A DNA stretch of 64,000 nucleotides from Terribacillus halophilus (GCF_900162685.1 NZ_LT727828.1:646824-710823), one strand, 5' to 3'. Shown: positions 44,802 through 59,651, numbered from the stretch's first letter. The notes: generated by a model not told the origin, from the letters alone. Made by a program: numbers and translations.

Positions 44802-45056
44802 TTGACACTGCGATTAACCCTATTGTATTCTATAACTTGCACATGGTGGGTAATCTGCTTCAAGTGTGTGGCGTGGTTTGCGCGCAGCGCCCAGACAGAG
44901 CAATCTATGTACCAGTGCAGAAGACTATAATGGTGGACAAGCAATTATATGTACTTTGTGGTTTGCAGGTCGATCCAAGAGCTTCACGAATTTACCGCTT
45001 TCCATACATAAGTATAAGCAGTAAATGTACGTCTTACACGCATGGGAGTAATGAAA
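44802..45056 (+). promoter_or_regulatory. atp operon promoter and about 220-base leader
   Basis: TTGACA (44802-44807), 18-bp spacer and TATTCT (44826-44831), followed by a long 5' UTR before atpI. The leader has a GC-rich TGCGCGCA palindrome near 44879; I see no riboswitch. A 78-codon open frame here (44837-45073) lacks a ribosome site. Confidence 0.65.
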
Positions 45057-45428
45057 ATGCAGCAGGTCAATAAGATGATACATGCACGACAAAGCAAATG
45101 GATGCTATATTTACTGGCACTTTTGATGCTTGGAGCGGGTTTTACCCCGTACCAGCGCATTTTCCTCGGCTTGTTTCTTGGAGCTTCAGTCAGTTTTTTC
45201 TCCATGTGGCTTCTCCAACGGAAAGTCAGACAGTTCACTGAAGCTGTTGCAACACATGGCAGAATGCCTGCCTTAGGCACCTTTTCCCGCATGGCAGCGT
45301 CTGTGCTTGCAGTAATGCTCGCACTGCGTTTTGACGCTTATTTCCATCTTATCGCAGTAGTTATTGGATTGGCTGCTGGCTACATCATTATCTTTATAGA
45401 TAGTTTCTTCACGAGTTTAAAAGACTAG
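45057..45428 (+). CDS. atpI: ATP synthase protein I
   Basis: A 123-residue membrane protein with four helices, encoded first in the operon. AtpI assists assembly of the c-ring and has been linked to Mg uptake in Bacillus. The frame is open from 45042, but GGGAG at 45044-45048 is 8 bases before the ATG at 45057, which is therefore the start. The family is poorly conserved; position is the main support. Confidence 0.85.
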   Translation: MQQVNKMIHARQSKWMLYLLALLMLGAGFTPYQRIFLGLFLGASVSFFSMWLLQRKVRQFTEAVATHGRMPALGTFSRMAASVLAVMLALRFDAYFHLIAVVIGLAAGYIIIFIDSFFTSLKD

Positions 45429-45449
45429 TAATGAAAGAGGTGAAATTAA

Positions 45450-46416
<967 letters not shown>

Positions 46417-46448
46417 TTCACCTATCGCAAGTACTCTATAATTTGAAT

Positions 46449-46490
46449 GAATGGCGAAATTCTATATCTTGAATCTTCGCCATTCTTTTT
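46449..46490 (+). terminator. Intra-operon hairpin with T-run between atpE and atpF
   Basis: Perfect 10-bp arms GAATGGCGAA / TTCGCCATTC followed by TTTTT. It may be a partial terminator or 3'-end stabiliser that raises atpE mRNA over the rest of the operon, matching the roughly tenfold need for subunit c. Confidence 0.7.
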
Positions 46491-46544
46491 GTAAAGCCCG
46501 AATGATTGGGAAAATGACAGTTCAGCTCGAAAGGAGTGGCACAG

Positions 46545-47054
46545 TTGCAAACACTTACGATTGGTGCTGCAGTAGGTGGATTACCTATCGGTAGCATGTT
46601 AGTCCAACTAATCAGCTTTATCATCCTGCTCTTGCTTTTGAAAAAGTTCGCATGGAAACCATTATTGAAAGTCATGCAGGACCGTCAGGAATATATATCG
46701 AATGAAATCGATATGGCAGAAGCAAGCCGCAAGGAAGCTGAAACAGCAGCAAAGACAGCTGCAGAAGAATTGAAACAAACACGTGCAGAAGCACAAGCTA
46801 TTATAGAAGAAGCAAGAAAAGCCGGGCAGCAGCAGGAAGAAAATATTATTGCTGCAGCACGCCGTGAATCAGAGCGCCTGAAAGAGGCCGCTGTGGAAGA
46901 TATCGCACACGAGAAGGAAAAAGCAATGCAAGCGTTGCAAGCACAAGTGGCAAGCCTTTCCGTTCAGATTGCAAGCAAGATCATCGAGAAGGAGATCTCT
47001 TCCGAAGATCAAGACAAGCTTATCAGTGAATATGTGAAAGAATTGGGGCGATAA
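46545..47054 (+). CDS. atpF: ATP synthase Fo subunit b
   Basis: The peripheral-stalk subunit has an N-terminal membrane helix (QLISFIILLLLLKKFAWKPLL) and a long charged coiled coil. TTG at 46545 is 8 bases from AAAGGAG; the GTG at 46536 overlaps that site. About 169 residues. It binds delta at its C-terminus. Confidence 0.95.
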   Translation: MQTLTIGAAVGGLPIGSMLVQLISFIILLLLLKKFAWKPLLKVMQDRQEYISNEIDMAEASRKEAETAAKTAAEELKQTRAEAQAIIEEARKAGQQQEENIIAAARRESERLKEAAVEDIAHEKEKAMQALQAQVASLSVQIASKIIEKEISSEDQDKLISEYVKELGR

Positions 47055-47057
47055 GCC

Positions 47058-47603
47058 ATGCGTGATGTGACAATTGTAAAACGATATGCAGAAGCACTGT
47101 TCGAAGTGGCAGTAAATCGTGATATCGTCGAGAGCGTGCGATCCGAATTGCACACAGCGAAGCAAGTGGCACAGAACGATGCTGCTTTTGTCCGTTTCCT
47201 TTCAGAGCCGAAGATTGGCTTGGATAAGAAGAAGGAATTGATAGAAACAAGCTTCGCTGCTGGAAGCATCGAAGTTCGTAATACATTAAAGCTGTTATTG
47301 GATGCTGGACGAATCGACAGTATTCCCCAAGTAGCAGACAGCTTTCAAGCTTTGTATGACGAAAGCCAAGGCACTGCCCAGGCAACAGTTTATTCTGTAC
47401 GTGAACTATCTGAGATGGAGAAACAGACAGTAGCTGAGACATTCGCCCAAAAACTCGGCAAAAAAGCTGTTTCTATAGATAACAAAGTTGATCCGACACT
47501 GCTTGGCGGTTTAAAAGTACGGATTGGCAATACAATCTACGACAGCACGATTAAAAACAAGCTGACACGTATCGAACGTAATTTAGTAAATGTGAGCAAA
47601 TAA
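47058..47603 (+). CDS. atpH: ATP synthase F1 subunit delta
   Basis: The 181-residue OSCP/delta protein has an N-terminal helical domain (TIVKRYAEALFEVAVNRD) and the C-terminal GGLKVRIGNTIYDSTIKNKL signature. It links the b dimer to the top of the alpha3beta3 head. It starts 3 bases after atpF stops. Confidence 0.95.
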   Translation: MRDVTIVKRYAEALFEVAVNRDIVESVRSELHTAKQVAQNDAAFVRFLSEPKIGLDKKKELIETSFAAGSIEVRNTLKLLLDAGRIDSIPQVADSFQALYDESQGTAQATVYSVRELSEMEKQTVAETFAQKLGKKAVSIDNKVDPTLLGGLKVRIGNTIYDSTIKNKLTRIERNLVNVSK

Positions 47604-47615
47604 GGATAGAGGTGA

Positions 47616-49127
<1,512 letters not shown>

Positions 49128-49165
49128 TGCTTTATAAATAACGGAATGCTGCACGTATTCCTTAG

Positions 49166-51471
<2,306 letters not shown>

Positions 51472-51497
51472 GCAGCAATCATGTAATAGTAGGATAG

Positions 51498-51914
<417 letters not shown>

Positions 51915-51916
51915 TG

Positions 51917-51950
51917 AAAACAGCATTCCGACAAGGAATGCTGTTTTTTT
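51917..51950 (+). terminator. Terminator of the atp operon
   Basis: AAAACAGCATTCC / GGAATGCTGTTTT perfect stem, then a run of T. Confidence 0.93.
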
Positions 51951-52110
51951 TATAAGAAGGTCTATTTCCTGGGCAATAAACATAGCGAAGCAGGAAGATT
52001 ACCAGTATAATTTGATGAAACGTGTTTAATAGAACGGAAATAAGGATAACTAGGTATTATGTGATAAGAAAGTCAGCATATATCTGCTTATCCGCTAAGG
52101 AGTGTAGCAT

Positions 52111-52344
52111 ATGTTTGCTGTATTAGGCCAAGATGCGATGCTAGGGATTGCTTCCCACATTGCTTTTATGGCACTTACGTGGCGTATTTTGATGGGGGTC
52201 AATGTAGACGCATTAATAAAAAAAGGAAAAGTATTTGAAGCGAGAATGCTAATCATCTTCTTGACTATTGTTATTGGGACAACAGTCAGCAATGTATTTC
52301 TTCAGCTAGTAAGTTGGACGAAGCAACTTCAGTACTTGTTCTAG
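52111..52344 (+). CDS. ywzB: YwzB, DUF1146 membrane protein
   Basis: A 77-residue protein with two membrane helices (about 10-28 and 46-66) and the conserved TWRILMGVNVDALIKKGK between them. Unknown function; located after atpC and before ywmB, murAA and spoIID in Bacilli. The last 12 codons and the stop lie in the first of three tandem 35-bp repeats, so the C-terminus may have been remodelled by duplication. RBS AAGGAG. Confidence 0.85.
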   Translation: MFAVLGQDAMLGIASHIAFMALTWRILMGVNVDALIKKGKVFEARMLIIFLTIVIGTTVSNVFLQLVSWTKQLQYLF

Positions 52345-52405
52345 GAGGATGGATCAAGCAACTCCAGTACTGATACTAGTAAGTTGGGTCAAGAAGGTAT
52401 TCATT
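52306..52405 (+). repeat. Three imperfect 35-bp tandem repeats over the ywzB 3' end
   Basis: Units begin CTAG at 52306, 52341 and 52376. Units 1 and 2 match at 26 of 35 positions; unit 3 matches mainly in its first 18. As 35 is not a multiple of 3, each unit is in a new frame relative to the one before. Read in its own frame, each encodes a similar peptide: LVSWTKQLQY, LGGWIKQLQY and LVSWVKK. Confidence 0.7.
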
Positions 52406-52489
52406 CTAGTAATCTAGCAGGCTCTGTATATATGATTGGTTTTGTGTTCATACTGTTCCTAACAATACAGGGACAGGGGAGAAACAAAA

Positions 52490-53197
52490 ATGAAACATTA
52501 TCTCGCATTAATCGTAATTATATGTATGCTTATCGGTTATGGTATAGAGTCATATGCAGCAGAAGCAGTTCAAGTAACAGAAGATGTGGATCGGATGCAC
52601 ACTATTTTGAAAAGCGAAGGGGCAGACCTGCTTAATTTTGAGGTTACGCTGCGAGAAGCAGTTTCGCAGGCAGAAACACAAGAAGTTTTGACATTAATGG
52701 AGAAGCATGGACATATTTCCAAGGAAATTTCGGAAAATGCCGCAAAATTTGTGGTACATACCCCCCATAAACCATTTGCTGCTGTCGAACGTATATTGCT
52801 AGTAGTACCGACTGATAAGGCGTATCAAGCGGAAATCGTTTATAGTGTTTCCGGTTCAGAATGGACGGACAAGACGCAAGCATTTGTCCAAGACTTGACA
52901 GATGAGGCAGAATCTCGATATTTCACGACTAGTGCAAAAAAATTCGCTTGTCTGAAAGCGGGTTTCGGTGATAAAATAAGCGAGGATATTTTGTTTCAGA
53001 ATGTCATGGAAAAATTAGATGTTCAACAACTCACGAATACGGAAGATAACGTTTACACGACTACAACAGGGTATACAACACAATTGAAAGCCAGCCATTC
53101 CTTAGCTGACAACATGAATGTTCAGCTTGCATTACATGAAGGGAATGGGCAATCAACAATAACTGTAGGAACGCCTATCATAACGACTGAATATTAA
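52490..53197 (+). CDS. ywmB: YwmB family protein (TATA-box-binding-protein-like fold)
   Basis: The secreted or anchored protein has 235 residues, with a signal peptide (about 1-23, ending ESYAAEA). It fits DUF1779/YwmB in length and position just before murAA. No function is known; homologs are exported in spore-formers. The RBS is AGGGGAG. The next gene starts 33 bases later. Confidence 0.85.
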   Translation: MKHYLALIVIICMLIGYGIESYAAEAVQVTEDVDRMHTILKSEGADLLNFEVTLREAVSQAETQEVLTLMEKHGHISKEISENAAKFVVHTPHKPFAAVERILLVVPTDKAYQAEIVYSVSGSEWTDKTQAFVQDLTDEAESRYFTTSAKKFACLKAGFGDKISEDILFQNVMEKLDVQQLTNTEDNVYTTTTGYTTQLKASHSLADNMNVQLALHEGNGQSTITVGTPIITTEY

Positions 53198-53230
53198 TAT
53201 AGTGAAATTGGACGCGGAGGAGAATGAAAC

Positions 53231-54535
53231 TTGGAAAAAATCATCGTCCGTGGTGGAAGGCAGCTGAAGGGATCTGTCAAGGTCGAAGGTGCGAAAAATG
53301 CCGTACTGCCTGTCATCGCAGCAAGTATAGTTGCAAGTAGAGGGAAAAGTGTTATTCACAATGTTCCGGCTTTAGCCGATGTTTATACGATTAATGAAGT
53401 ACTGCGCAGCATGAATGCAGAGGTTAATTTCAGCGATGGAACAATCACTGTTGATGCAGCCAAGCCAATGACGACAGAAGCGCCTTTCGAATATGTTCGG
53501 AAGATGCGTGCATCTGTTTTGGTACTTGGACCATTGCTAGCTCGTTTCGGTCATGCGAAAGTGGCATTGCCAGGCGGATGTGCAATTGGATCCAGACCTA
53601 TCGATCAGCACCTGAAAGGGTTCGAAGCGATGGGAGCAAAAGTGCAAGTAGGGAATGGTTATGTAGAATTACGTACAGAAGGCCGCCTGCAGGGTGCTAA
53701 AGTCTATTTGGATGTACCAAGTGTTGGTGCGACAGAGAACATCATTACGGCTGCCGCATTGGCTGAAGGAACGACGATTCTGGAGAACTGCGCGAAAGAA
53801 CCGGAGATTGTCGATTTGGCTAACTACTTGAATAAGATGGGTGCCAAAATCGTCGGTGCCGGTACGGAAACAATCCGCATCGAGGGTGTCGAAGAATTAG
53901 TTGGTGCTGAGCATACAATGATTGGCGACCGCATTGAAGCGGGAACATTCATGGTTGCAGCAGCTATTACCAAAGGTGATGTCCTAATCGAAGGCGTGGA
54001 GATGGAGCATGTAAGTGCGCTTGCTGCCAAAATGGAAGAGATGGGTGTTTCCATTAAAGAGAAAGCGAATGGTATACATGTCATCGGTCCTGAAAAGTTA
54101 ACAGCAACAGATGTTAAAACATTACCACACCCAGGATTCCCAACCGATATGCAATCGCAGATGATGGCATTGATGCTATGTGCAGAAGGCACTAGCATAA
54201 TTACAGAAACTGTTTTTGAGAATCGTTTCATGCACGTGGAAGAATTCCGCCGTATGAATGCAAATATTAAGATTGAAGGCCGCAGCGTCATCATGGAAGG
54301 CCCAACAGATTTGCAAGGTGCTGAAGTTGCCGCAACGGATCTTCGCGCTGGAGCAGCTCTAATTTTAGCAGGATTGATTTCCGATGGTTATACACGTGTA
54401 ACCGAACTGAAGCATTTGGATCGCGGATACGTCGATTTCCACGGTAAACTTGCTAAGCTGGGTGCGGAAATTGAACGCGTTAACGACGAAGTTTTTGAAG
54501 AAGCGGCAGCAGCTGTAGAAGAAACAACATATTAA
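53231..54535 (+). CDS. murAA: UDP-N-acetylglucosamine 1-carboxyvinyltransferase 1
   Basis: The main MurA of low-GC Gram-positives has 434 residues, with Cys117 in [12 protein letters not shown], Lys22-Asn23 in [10 protein letters not shown] and the conserved [19 protein letters not shown]-type segment. It is about half identical by eye with murAB at 27116. The TTG start at 53231 follows GGAGGAGA. A C-terminal Glu/Ala-rich tail (EEAAAAVEE) is longer than usual. A terminator follows; spoIID, its usual neighbour, is 8 kb away. Confidence 0.95.
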   Translation: MEKIIVRGGRQLKGSVKVEGAKNAVLPVIAASIVASRGKSVIHNVPALADVYTINEVLRSMNAEVNFSDGTITVDAAKPMTTEAPFEYVRKMRASVLVLGPLLARFGHAKVALPGGCAIGSRPIDQHLKGFEAMGAKVQVGNGYVELRTEGRLQGAKVYLDVPSVGATENIITAAALAEGTTILENCAKEPEIVDLANYLNKMGAKIVGAGTETIRIEGVEELVGAEHTMIGDRIEAGTFMVAAAITKGDVLIEGVEMEHVSALAAKMEEMGVSIKEKANGIHVIGPEKLTATDVKTLPHPGFPTDMQSQMMALMLCAEGTSIITETVFENRFMHVEEFRRMNANIKIEGRSVIMEGPTDLQGAEVAATDLRAGAALILAGLISDGYTRVTELKHLDRGYVDFHGKLAKLGAEIERVNDEVFEEAAAAVEETTY

Positions 54536-54546
54536 AGTGAAATAGG

Positions 54547-54579
54547 AATAAGCCTCTTGAAAAAGAGGCTTATTTTTTT
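54547..54579 (+). terminator. Terminator of murAA
   Basis: AATAAGCCTCTT / AAGAGGCTTATT with a GAAA loop and T7. Confidence 0.93.
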
Positions 54580-54621
54580 GGGCTTTGTAAGATAACCTTC
54601 CGCACAATATAGGAATCTTCC

Positions 54622-54680
54622 TTCCGAACGTAGATAGGCTGTGCTATAATAATTAGAAAATTCACCAAATGCTGAAAATT
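54622..54680 (+). promoter_or_regulatory. Putative dpp promoter with CodY-like boxes
   Basis: TATAAT (54645-54650) lies 17 bp after TTCCGA. AATAATTAGAAAATT (54648-54662) matches the CodY box AATTTTCWGAAAATT at 12 of 15, overlapping the -10; CAAATGCTGAAAATT (54666-54680) matches at 11. dpp is a classic CodY target in B. subtilis. The next 430 bases to dppB include the cre site, a 38-codon ORF (54710-54826) with no ribosome site, and nothing else I can name. Confidence 0.5.
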
Positions 54681-54887
54681 GGAAGAGAGGACAAAATATT
54701 CGGCAAAACATGCCAAGCATCCCAGCATTATTAGACGATACATATGACTGCAGCTTCAAGCATACAGACCGAGAGATTCACGGTGGCTGCGTGATTAACA
54801 GCCGAAAACCAGATACACAGTCTTAAAATCGAATTATCTGTTGATGGAAAAGTTACATGAAGAGGCTTATTTAATAGTAAAGATAAG

Positions 54888-54901
54888 TGAAAACGCTTCC
54901 A
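54888..54901. promoter_or_regulatory. Putative CcpA cre site upstream of dppB
   Basis: TGAAAACGCTTCCA matches the cre consensus TGWAANCGNTNNCA at every fixed position. It lies 207 bp before dppB, inside the predicted leader, where it could act as a roadblock under glucose. Confidence 0.6.
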
Positions 54902-55108
54902 ATCAGAGCTGAAAGACACAAGTCTTTCATGCTTCAAACACCGAAACCAATTCAAGACATGGAAGCGACCGCCACTTATCTATGAATTATCGTTACTTCT
55001 GCATGTAACTTACAGATTTAAATTGAGAAAGAAATCAACGAAGCGGCATGTATGCTTTTACCATATTGTCGCTCGCTGCAAAAGATCTTCCGTTAGGAGT
55101 GAGGACTC

Positions 55109-56044
55109 ATGGCGATTTATCTGATTCGCCGATTTCTGATTATGATTGCAACTATTTTCGTAATTGCGACCTTAACCTTCATCTTGATGCACAGTATACC
55201 TGGTAATCCATTCACGACCCAGGATCGAAGTACAAGCGAAGCTGTCCAGGAAAACTTGAATGCACATTACCATCTGGATGAACCGATGCTCATTCAATAT
55301 GGTATTTGGCTCAAATCCCTGATGACGTTTGATTTTGGACCGTCAATTAAACAGCCGACCGAAACGGTAAATGATCTGCTTAGCAGAGGTTTTCCAATTT
55401 CAGCTGAGCTTGGTATGTGGACAATTACGATTGCCCTTTTATCTGGCATCACGTTAGGTGTGCTGGCAGCACTAAAGCATAATGGCATTATTGATTATAT
55501 AGCTATGACACTAGCAGTGCTTGGTATCTCGGTACCGAACTTTATTCTGGCTACCTTATTAATTCAGCAGCTTGCTGTTAACTTGCAGCTTTTGCCTGCT
55601 GCCACCTGGTCTTCGCCGATGCATATGATTATGCCCATCATTGCGCTGGCTACTGGTCCTACAGCCATCATTGCCAGACTGACAAGGTCCAGTATGCTGG
55701 AGGTTTTGACACAAGACTATATCAAGACGGCACGTGCTAAAGGACTGTCACCAGCAAAGATTGTTATTAAGCATGCACTGCGCAACGCACTAATGCCTGT
55801 TGTGACGATATTGGGAACACTTGTAGCGGCTATTTTAACAGGTACATTTGTGATTGAGCGCATCTTTGCGATACCGGGGATGGGCAAGTATTTCGTTGAA
55901 AGTATTAATAATCGCGATTACCCGGTGATTATGGGTACGACCGTATTTTACAGTGCCTTTCTTATCTTTATGCTGTTTTTGGTTGATGTCGTTTACAGTA
56001 TCCTTGATCCGCGGATTAAGCTGCACAAGAAAGGGGGCAGCTAA
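55109..56044 (+). CDS. dppB: Peptide ABC transporter permease DppB
   Basis: This 311-residue inner-membrane permease of the Opp/Dpp family has six helices. N-terminal IRRFLIMIATIFVIATLTFI and the ATP-contact loop (TRSSMLEVLTQDYIKTARAKGLSPAKIVIKHA) are clear. First gene of the operon dppBCDE-ykfABC; dppA (D-aminopeptidase), first in B. subtilis, is absent. Start ATG after TTAGGAGTGAGG. The cargo is probably small peptides including murein peptides, judging from the ykf genes downstream. Confidence 0.9.
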   Translation: MAIYLIRRFLIMIATIFVIATLTFILMHSIPGNPFTTQDRSTSEAVQENLNAHYHLDEPMLIQYGIWLKSLMTFDFGPSIKQPTETVNDLLSRGFPISAELGMWTITIALLSGITLGVLAALKHNGIIDYIAMTLAVLGISVPNFILATLLIQQLAVNLQLLPAATWSSPMHMIMPIIALATGPTAIIARLTRSSMLEVLTQDYIKTARAKGLSPAKIVIKHALRNALMPVVTILGTLVAAILTGTFVIERIFAIPGMGKYFVESINNRDYPVIMGTTVFYSAFLIFMLFLVDVVYSILDPRIKLHKKGGS

Positions 56045-56046
56045 CG

Positions 56047-57000
56047 ATGGAATATCCGAATCGGCCAACGGAGACAGCAGTACAGCAAATACCAGATGAC
56101 TGGTTTCAGCCAATCGAGAAGGATTTAAACAAAGCGGAAGAAGTTGCACGTCCCAGCCTGTCTTTTTATAAAGATGCGTGGATTCGTCTGAAGAAAAATC
56201 GGCTGGCTGTAACAGGTTTATTCTTCTTAATCGTACTAATCCTTGCCGCAATATTGGCGCCGATCCTTTCGCCATATTCCATTTCAGAAGGAGCTTTGCG
56301 AAATCAAAACCTGGCACCAACTGCATCACATTGGTTCGGTACAGACAGTTTAGGGCGTGATGTGTTTACCCGCTTATGGTATGGAGCCCGTGTGTCGTTG
56401 TTTGTGGGTATAGCGGCCGCATTAATCGATTTCTTTATTGGTATTATCTATGGCGGCATTGCAGGCTACAAAGGCGGTCGTACCGACAGTGCGATGATGC
56501 GCATTATTGAGGTGCTTTACGGACTTCCGCATTTGCTCGTTGTCATTTTATTACTTGTCGTGATGGGACCGAGTTTGTTTACAATTATTATTGCACTAAC
56601 AATTACCGGCTGGATCGGAATGGCCAGAATCGTGCGCGGACAAGTAATGCAGCTGCGAAACTATGAATACGTCCTTGCTTCCAAGACACTCGGAGCGAGT
56701 ACGGCTCGAATCATCCGAAGAAATCTTTTACCGAATACGATGGGGCCAATTATCGTACAAATTACATTGACTGTTCCGTCCGCCATTTTTGCGGAAGCCT
56801 TCCTCAGCTTCTTAGGCCTTGGAATCCAAGCGCCGAATGCCAGTTGGGGGTCAATGGCCAATGATGGATTGTCCGCTATTCTTTCTGGAGATTGGTGGCT
56901 GTTGTTTTTCCCGGCGCTATTCATCAGTTTGACGATGTTCGCCTTCAACGTGCTTGGCGATGGCTTACGGGATGCATTCGATCCAAAGCTGAGGAGGTGA
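56047..57000 (+). CDS. dppC: Peptide ABC transporter permease DppC
   Basis: The 317-residue second permease has an N-terminal cytoplasmic extension of about 50 residues before the OppC_N helix (LAVTGLFFLIVLILAAILAP), HWFGTDSLGRDVFTRLWYGAR, five further helices and the EAA-type loop (MARIVRGQVMQLRNYEYVLASKTLGAS). It starts 2 bases after dppB stops. Confidence 0.92.
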   Translation: MEYPNRPTETAVQQIPDDWFQPIEKDLNKAEEVARPSLSFYKDAWIRLKKNRLAVTGLFFLIVLILAAILAPILSPYSISEGALRNQNLAPTASHWFGTDSLGRDVFTRLWYGARVSLFVGIAAALIDFFIGIIYGGIAGYKGGRTDSAMMRIIEVLYGLPHLLVVILLLVVMGPSLFTIIIALTITGWIGMARIVRGQVMQLRNYEYVLASKTLGASTARIIRRNLLPNTMGPIIVQITLTVPSAIFAEAFLSFLGLGIQAPNASWGSMANDGLSAILSGDWWLLFFPALFISLTMFAFNVLGDGLRDAFDPKLRR

Positions 57001-57004
57001 CAAA

Positions 57005-58006
57005 ATGGAAAAGATACTTGAAATTGATGATCTGCATGTACATTTCACGACATATGGCGGAACCGTGCAGGCTGTCCGAGGTGTAAGTCTGTATTTAAAC
57101 AAAGGAGAGACACTTGCTATCGTCGGAGAATCTGGCAGCGGTAAAAGCGTGACGAGCAATAGCATCATGCAGCTGATACCGTCGCCGCCTGGGAAAATTG
57201 TGAAAGGCTCAATCCGATTTAAAGGCAGAGACTTAGTTCGAACGTCAAAGAAGGAGATGCGTGCGATTCGCGGTGTAGATATTTCGATGATTTTCCAAGA
57301 CCCGATGACAGCACTTAACCCGACATTAACTGTTGGTGATCAGCTGACAGAAGGGCTAAAACAGCATACATCGATTAGCACCGATAGCGCAAAGCAAAAA
57401 GCGATAGATATGCTCAGGCTTGTAGGGATAACTGACCCGGAAAGCAGATTCAAGCAGTATCCGCATCAATTCAGTGGTGGGATGCGGCAGCGTATTGTTA
57501 TCGCGATGGCACTTATATGTGAACCAGATCTTCTAATTGCAGATGAACCAACGACGGCACTTGATGTTACTATCCAAGCACAAATCATGGAGCTGTTCAG
57601 TGAGATTCAGGAGAAAACAGGTGTATCAATTATTCTGGTCACACATGATTTAGGGGTTGTGGCCCGAGTAGCGGACCGGGTTGCTGTGATGTATGGCGGC
57701 AAGATTGTAGAAACCGGCGACAAAGATGCTATCTTTTATAATCCGCAGCACCCATACACAGTTGGCTTACTGCATTCTGTTCCGCGTCTTGATATGCAAG
57801 AAGCGGTGCTGCAGCCGATTGATGGAACACCGCCAGATTTGTTTGCACCGCCACAAGGCTGTCCATTTACCGCACGATGCGCGCATGCGATGCAAGTATG
57901 TGCGAACGTGTATCCACCTGCGACCAATTTGTCTGCGTCACACCAAGTGGAATGCTGGCTGCAGGATGCACGCGCCAATAGGGCAGCCAGTCTGATGAAA
58001 CGCTAA
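57005..58006 (+). CDS. dppD: Peptide ABC transporter ATPase DppD
   Basis: The 333-residue ATPase has Walker [14 protein letters not shown], signature [15 protein letters not shown], Walker [15 protein letters not shown], and a C-terminal OppD/F extension with [14 protein letters not shown], the likely iron-sulfur-type cysteine cluster of this family. No second ATPase (DppF) is encoded, as in the B. subtilis dpp operon, so it may act as a homodimer. Confidence 0.93.
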   Translation: MEKILEIDDLHVHFTTYGGTVQAVRGVSLYLNKGETLAIVGESGSGKSVTSNSIMQLIPSPPGKIVKGSIRFKGRDLVRTSKKEMRAIRGVDISMIFQDPMTALNPTLTVGDQLTEGLKQHTSISTDSAKQKAIDMLRLVGITDPESRFKQYPHQFSGGMRQRIVIAMALICEPDLLIADEPTTALDVTIQAQIMELFSEIQEKTGVSIILVTHDLGVVARVADRVAVMYGGKIVETGDKDAIFYNPQHPYTVGLLHSVPRLDMQEAVLQPIDGTPPDLFAPPQGCPFTARCAHAMQVCANVYPPATNLSASHQVECWLQDARANRAASLMKR

Positions 58007-58019
58007 AGGGGGAAAAGAG

Positions 58020-59651
58020 ATGAAAAGAAACTGGAAAGTATCTATGTTTGCTTGTTTGGCTGCATGTGTTCTTTTGCTAGCTGCTTGTACCGCAAATAAC
58101 AGTGCTGGCGGAAGCGGAAACGGCGGAGAAGGAGATGGAGAAGATAAGAAGGTATTACGTCTCAACAACGGGCAGGAACCTACCTCCCTTGATCCTCCAG
58201 AAGGTTTCGATAGTGCTTCTTGGGTAATGGTGAACAACTTAATGGAAGGACTAACACGTCTGGATGAAAACCATCAGCCGCAGGCGGCAATGGCGGAAAA
58301 TTGGGATGTTAGTGAAGATGGCAAAGTATATACTTTTCATTTGCGTGACGATGCAAAATGGTCCAATGGCGACAATGTAACAGCAAATGACTTCGTTTAT
58401 GCATGGAAGCATATGCTCGATCCAGAGCAGGCTTATCAGCCCGCATTTTTGGCATATGTCATTGAAGGAGCAGAAGCATATAACAGCGGGGAAGCTAGTG
58501 CTGATGACGTCGCAATCAAGGCGGTGGATGACAAGACGTTTGAAGTAACACTGACAGCACCGACTGGCTATTTCCTGAACTTGCTCACCAATCCGGCGTT
58601 CTTCCCGGTGAATGAAAAGGTGGCACAGGAAAATCCAGAATGGTTTGCTGAAGCGGACAGCTATGTGAGCAATGGACCTTTTAAAATTGATAGCTGGTCG
58701 CATGACAAAGAGCTTATCATGGCTAAAAATCCAGAATATTGGGATGCTGACACGGTAAAACTCGATCAAGTGAATTGGGCAATGGTAGCAGATATGAATA
58801 CCGAATATCAAATGTATCAAAGCGGGGACTTGGATCGTTCGTCTATTCCAGCTGACAATGCCAAGGATTTGATGAATAGTGAGGAGTTGGTGACCGAGGT
58901 ACAGGCGGGCGATCAATTCCTTCGTTTCAACGTTCAAAAGGAACCATTCACCAATGAAAAGATCCGCAAAGCTTTTGCGATGGCAATGAACCGTGATGAT
59001 ATTGCGGAGTATATTCGCGGTATTGGGGAACAGCCGGCTCGCGGGTTCGTACCGTATGGCTTCGAGACACCAAGCGGCGGTGATTTCCGTGAAGAAAATG
59101 GAGACTTAGTTCAAGATGATCCGGAAGAAGCGAAAAAGCTGCTTGCAGAAGGAATGGAAGAAGAAGGCTGGGATGAGCTGCCGGACGTAACATTGACGTA
59201 CGGAACAAATACAGCCAACGAACGCTTGGCAGAAGGAATTCAGAGTATGCTTTCAGAAAACTTGGGTGTCGACGTGGAGCTGCAAACTGTTGAATCGAGC
59301 GTGTTCAGCGAAGAGCAGACCAAGCTCGTGTATCAGCTCTTCCGCGGTTCTTTCTTGGCGGATTACGGAGACCCTGTCAATTTCCTGGAAAGCTTCACAA
59401 CCGAATCTTCTTCGAACCGCACAGGCTGGTCCAATGAACAGTATGATAAGCTAATTGCAGATTCCAAGTCAGAGAGTGATGAAGCGAAGCGCTATGAGAT
59501 GATGATGGAAGCCGAAAAGATTTTGCTGGTAGAAATGCCGATTATGCCATTGCATTTCTACCAGCATGTGTACCTGCAAAAACCAAATGTCAAAAATGTC
59601 GTGATGCACCCGGTCGGTTATTTAGAGTTGAAGTGGGCTGATATCGAATAG
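58020..59651 (+). CDS. dppE: Peptide-binding lipoprotein DppE
   Basis: The 543-residue extracellular substrate-binding protein of SBP family 5 has a lipobox LLAAC, with lipid-modified Cys23, followed by a Gly/Ser/Asn-rich linker. The domain begins LRLNNGQEPTSLDPPEGFDS and contains WSNGDNVTANDFVYAWK. It captures peptides for DppBCD. In B. subtilis DppE binds the murein tripeptide, consistent with the ykf genes that follow. Confidence 0.93.
   Translation: MKRNWKVSMFACLAACVLLLAACTANNSAGGSGNGGEGDGEDKKVLRLNNGQEPTSLDPPEGFDSASWVMVNNLMEGLTRLDENHQPQAAMAENWDVSEDGKVYTFHLRDDAKWSNGDNVTANDFVYAWKHMLDPEQAYQPAFLAYVIEGAEAYNSGEASADDVAIKAVDDKTFEVTLTAPTGYFLNLLTNPAFFPVNEKVAQENPEWFAEADSYVSNGPFKIDSWSHDKELIMAKNPEYWDADTVKLDQVNWAMVADMNTEYQMYQSGDLDRSSIPADNAKDLMNSEELVTEVQAGDQFLRFNVQKEPFTNEKIRKAFAMAMNRDDIAEYIRGIGEQPARGFVPYGFETPSGGDFREENGDLVQDDPEEAKKLLAEGMEEEGWDELPDVTLTYGTNTANERLAEGIQSMLSENLGVDVELQTVESSVFSEEQTKLVYQLFRGSFLADYGDPVNFLESFTTESSSNRTGWSNEQYDKLIADSKSESDEAKRYEMMMEAEKILLVEMPIMPLHFYQHVYLQKPNVKNVVMHPVGYLELKWADIE

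Noticed and set aside
44837-45073. 78-codon open frame in the atp leader
   Set aside because: No ribosome binding site, odd composition, and it overlaps the atpI start region; it looks like a chance frame in the 5' UTR.
53231-54535. Second murA gene as an odd duplication
   Set aside because: Two MurA paralogs (murAA and murAB) are normal in low-GC Gram-positive bacteria.
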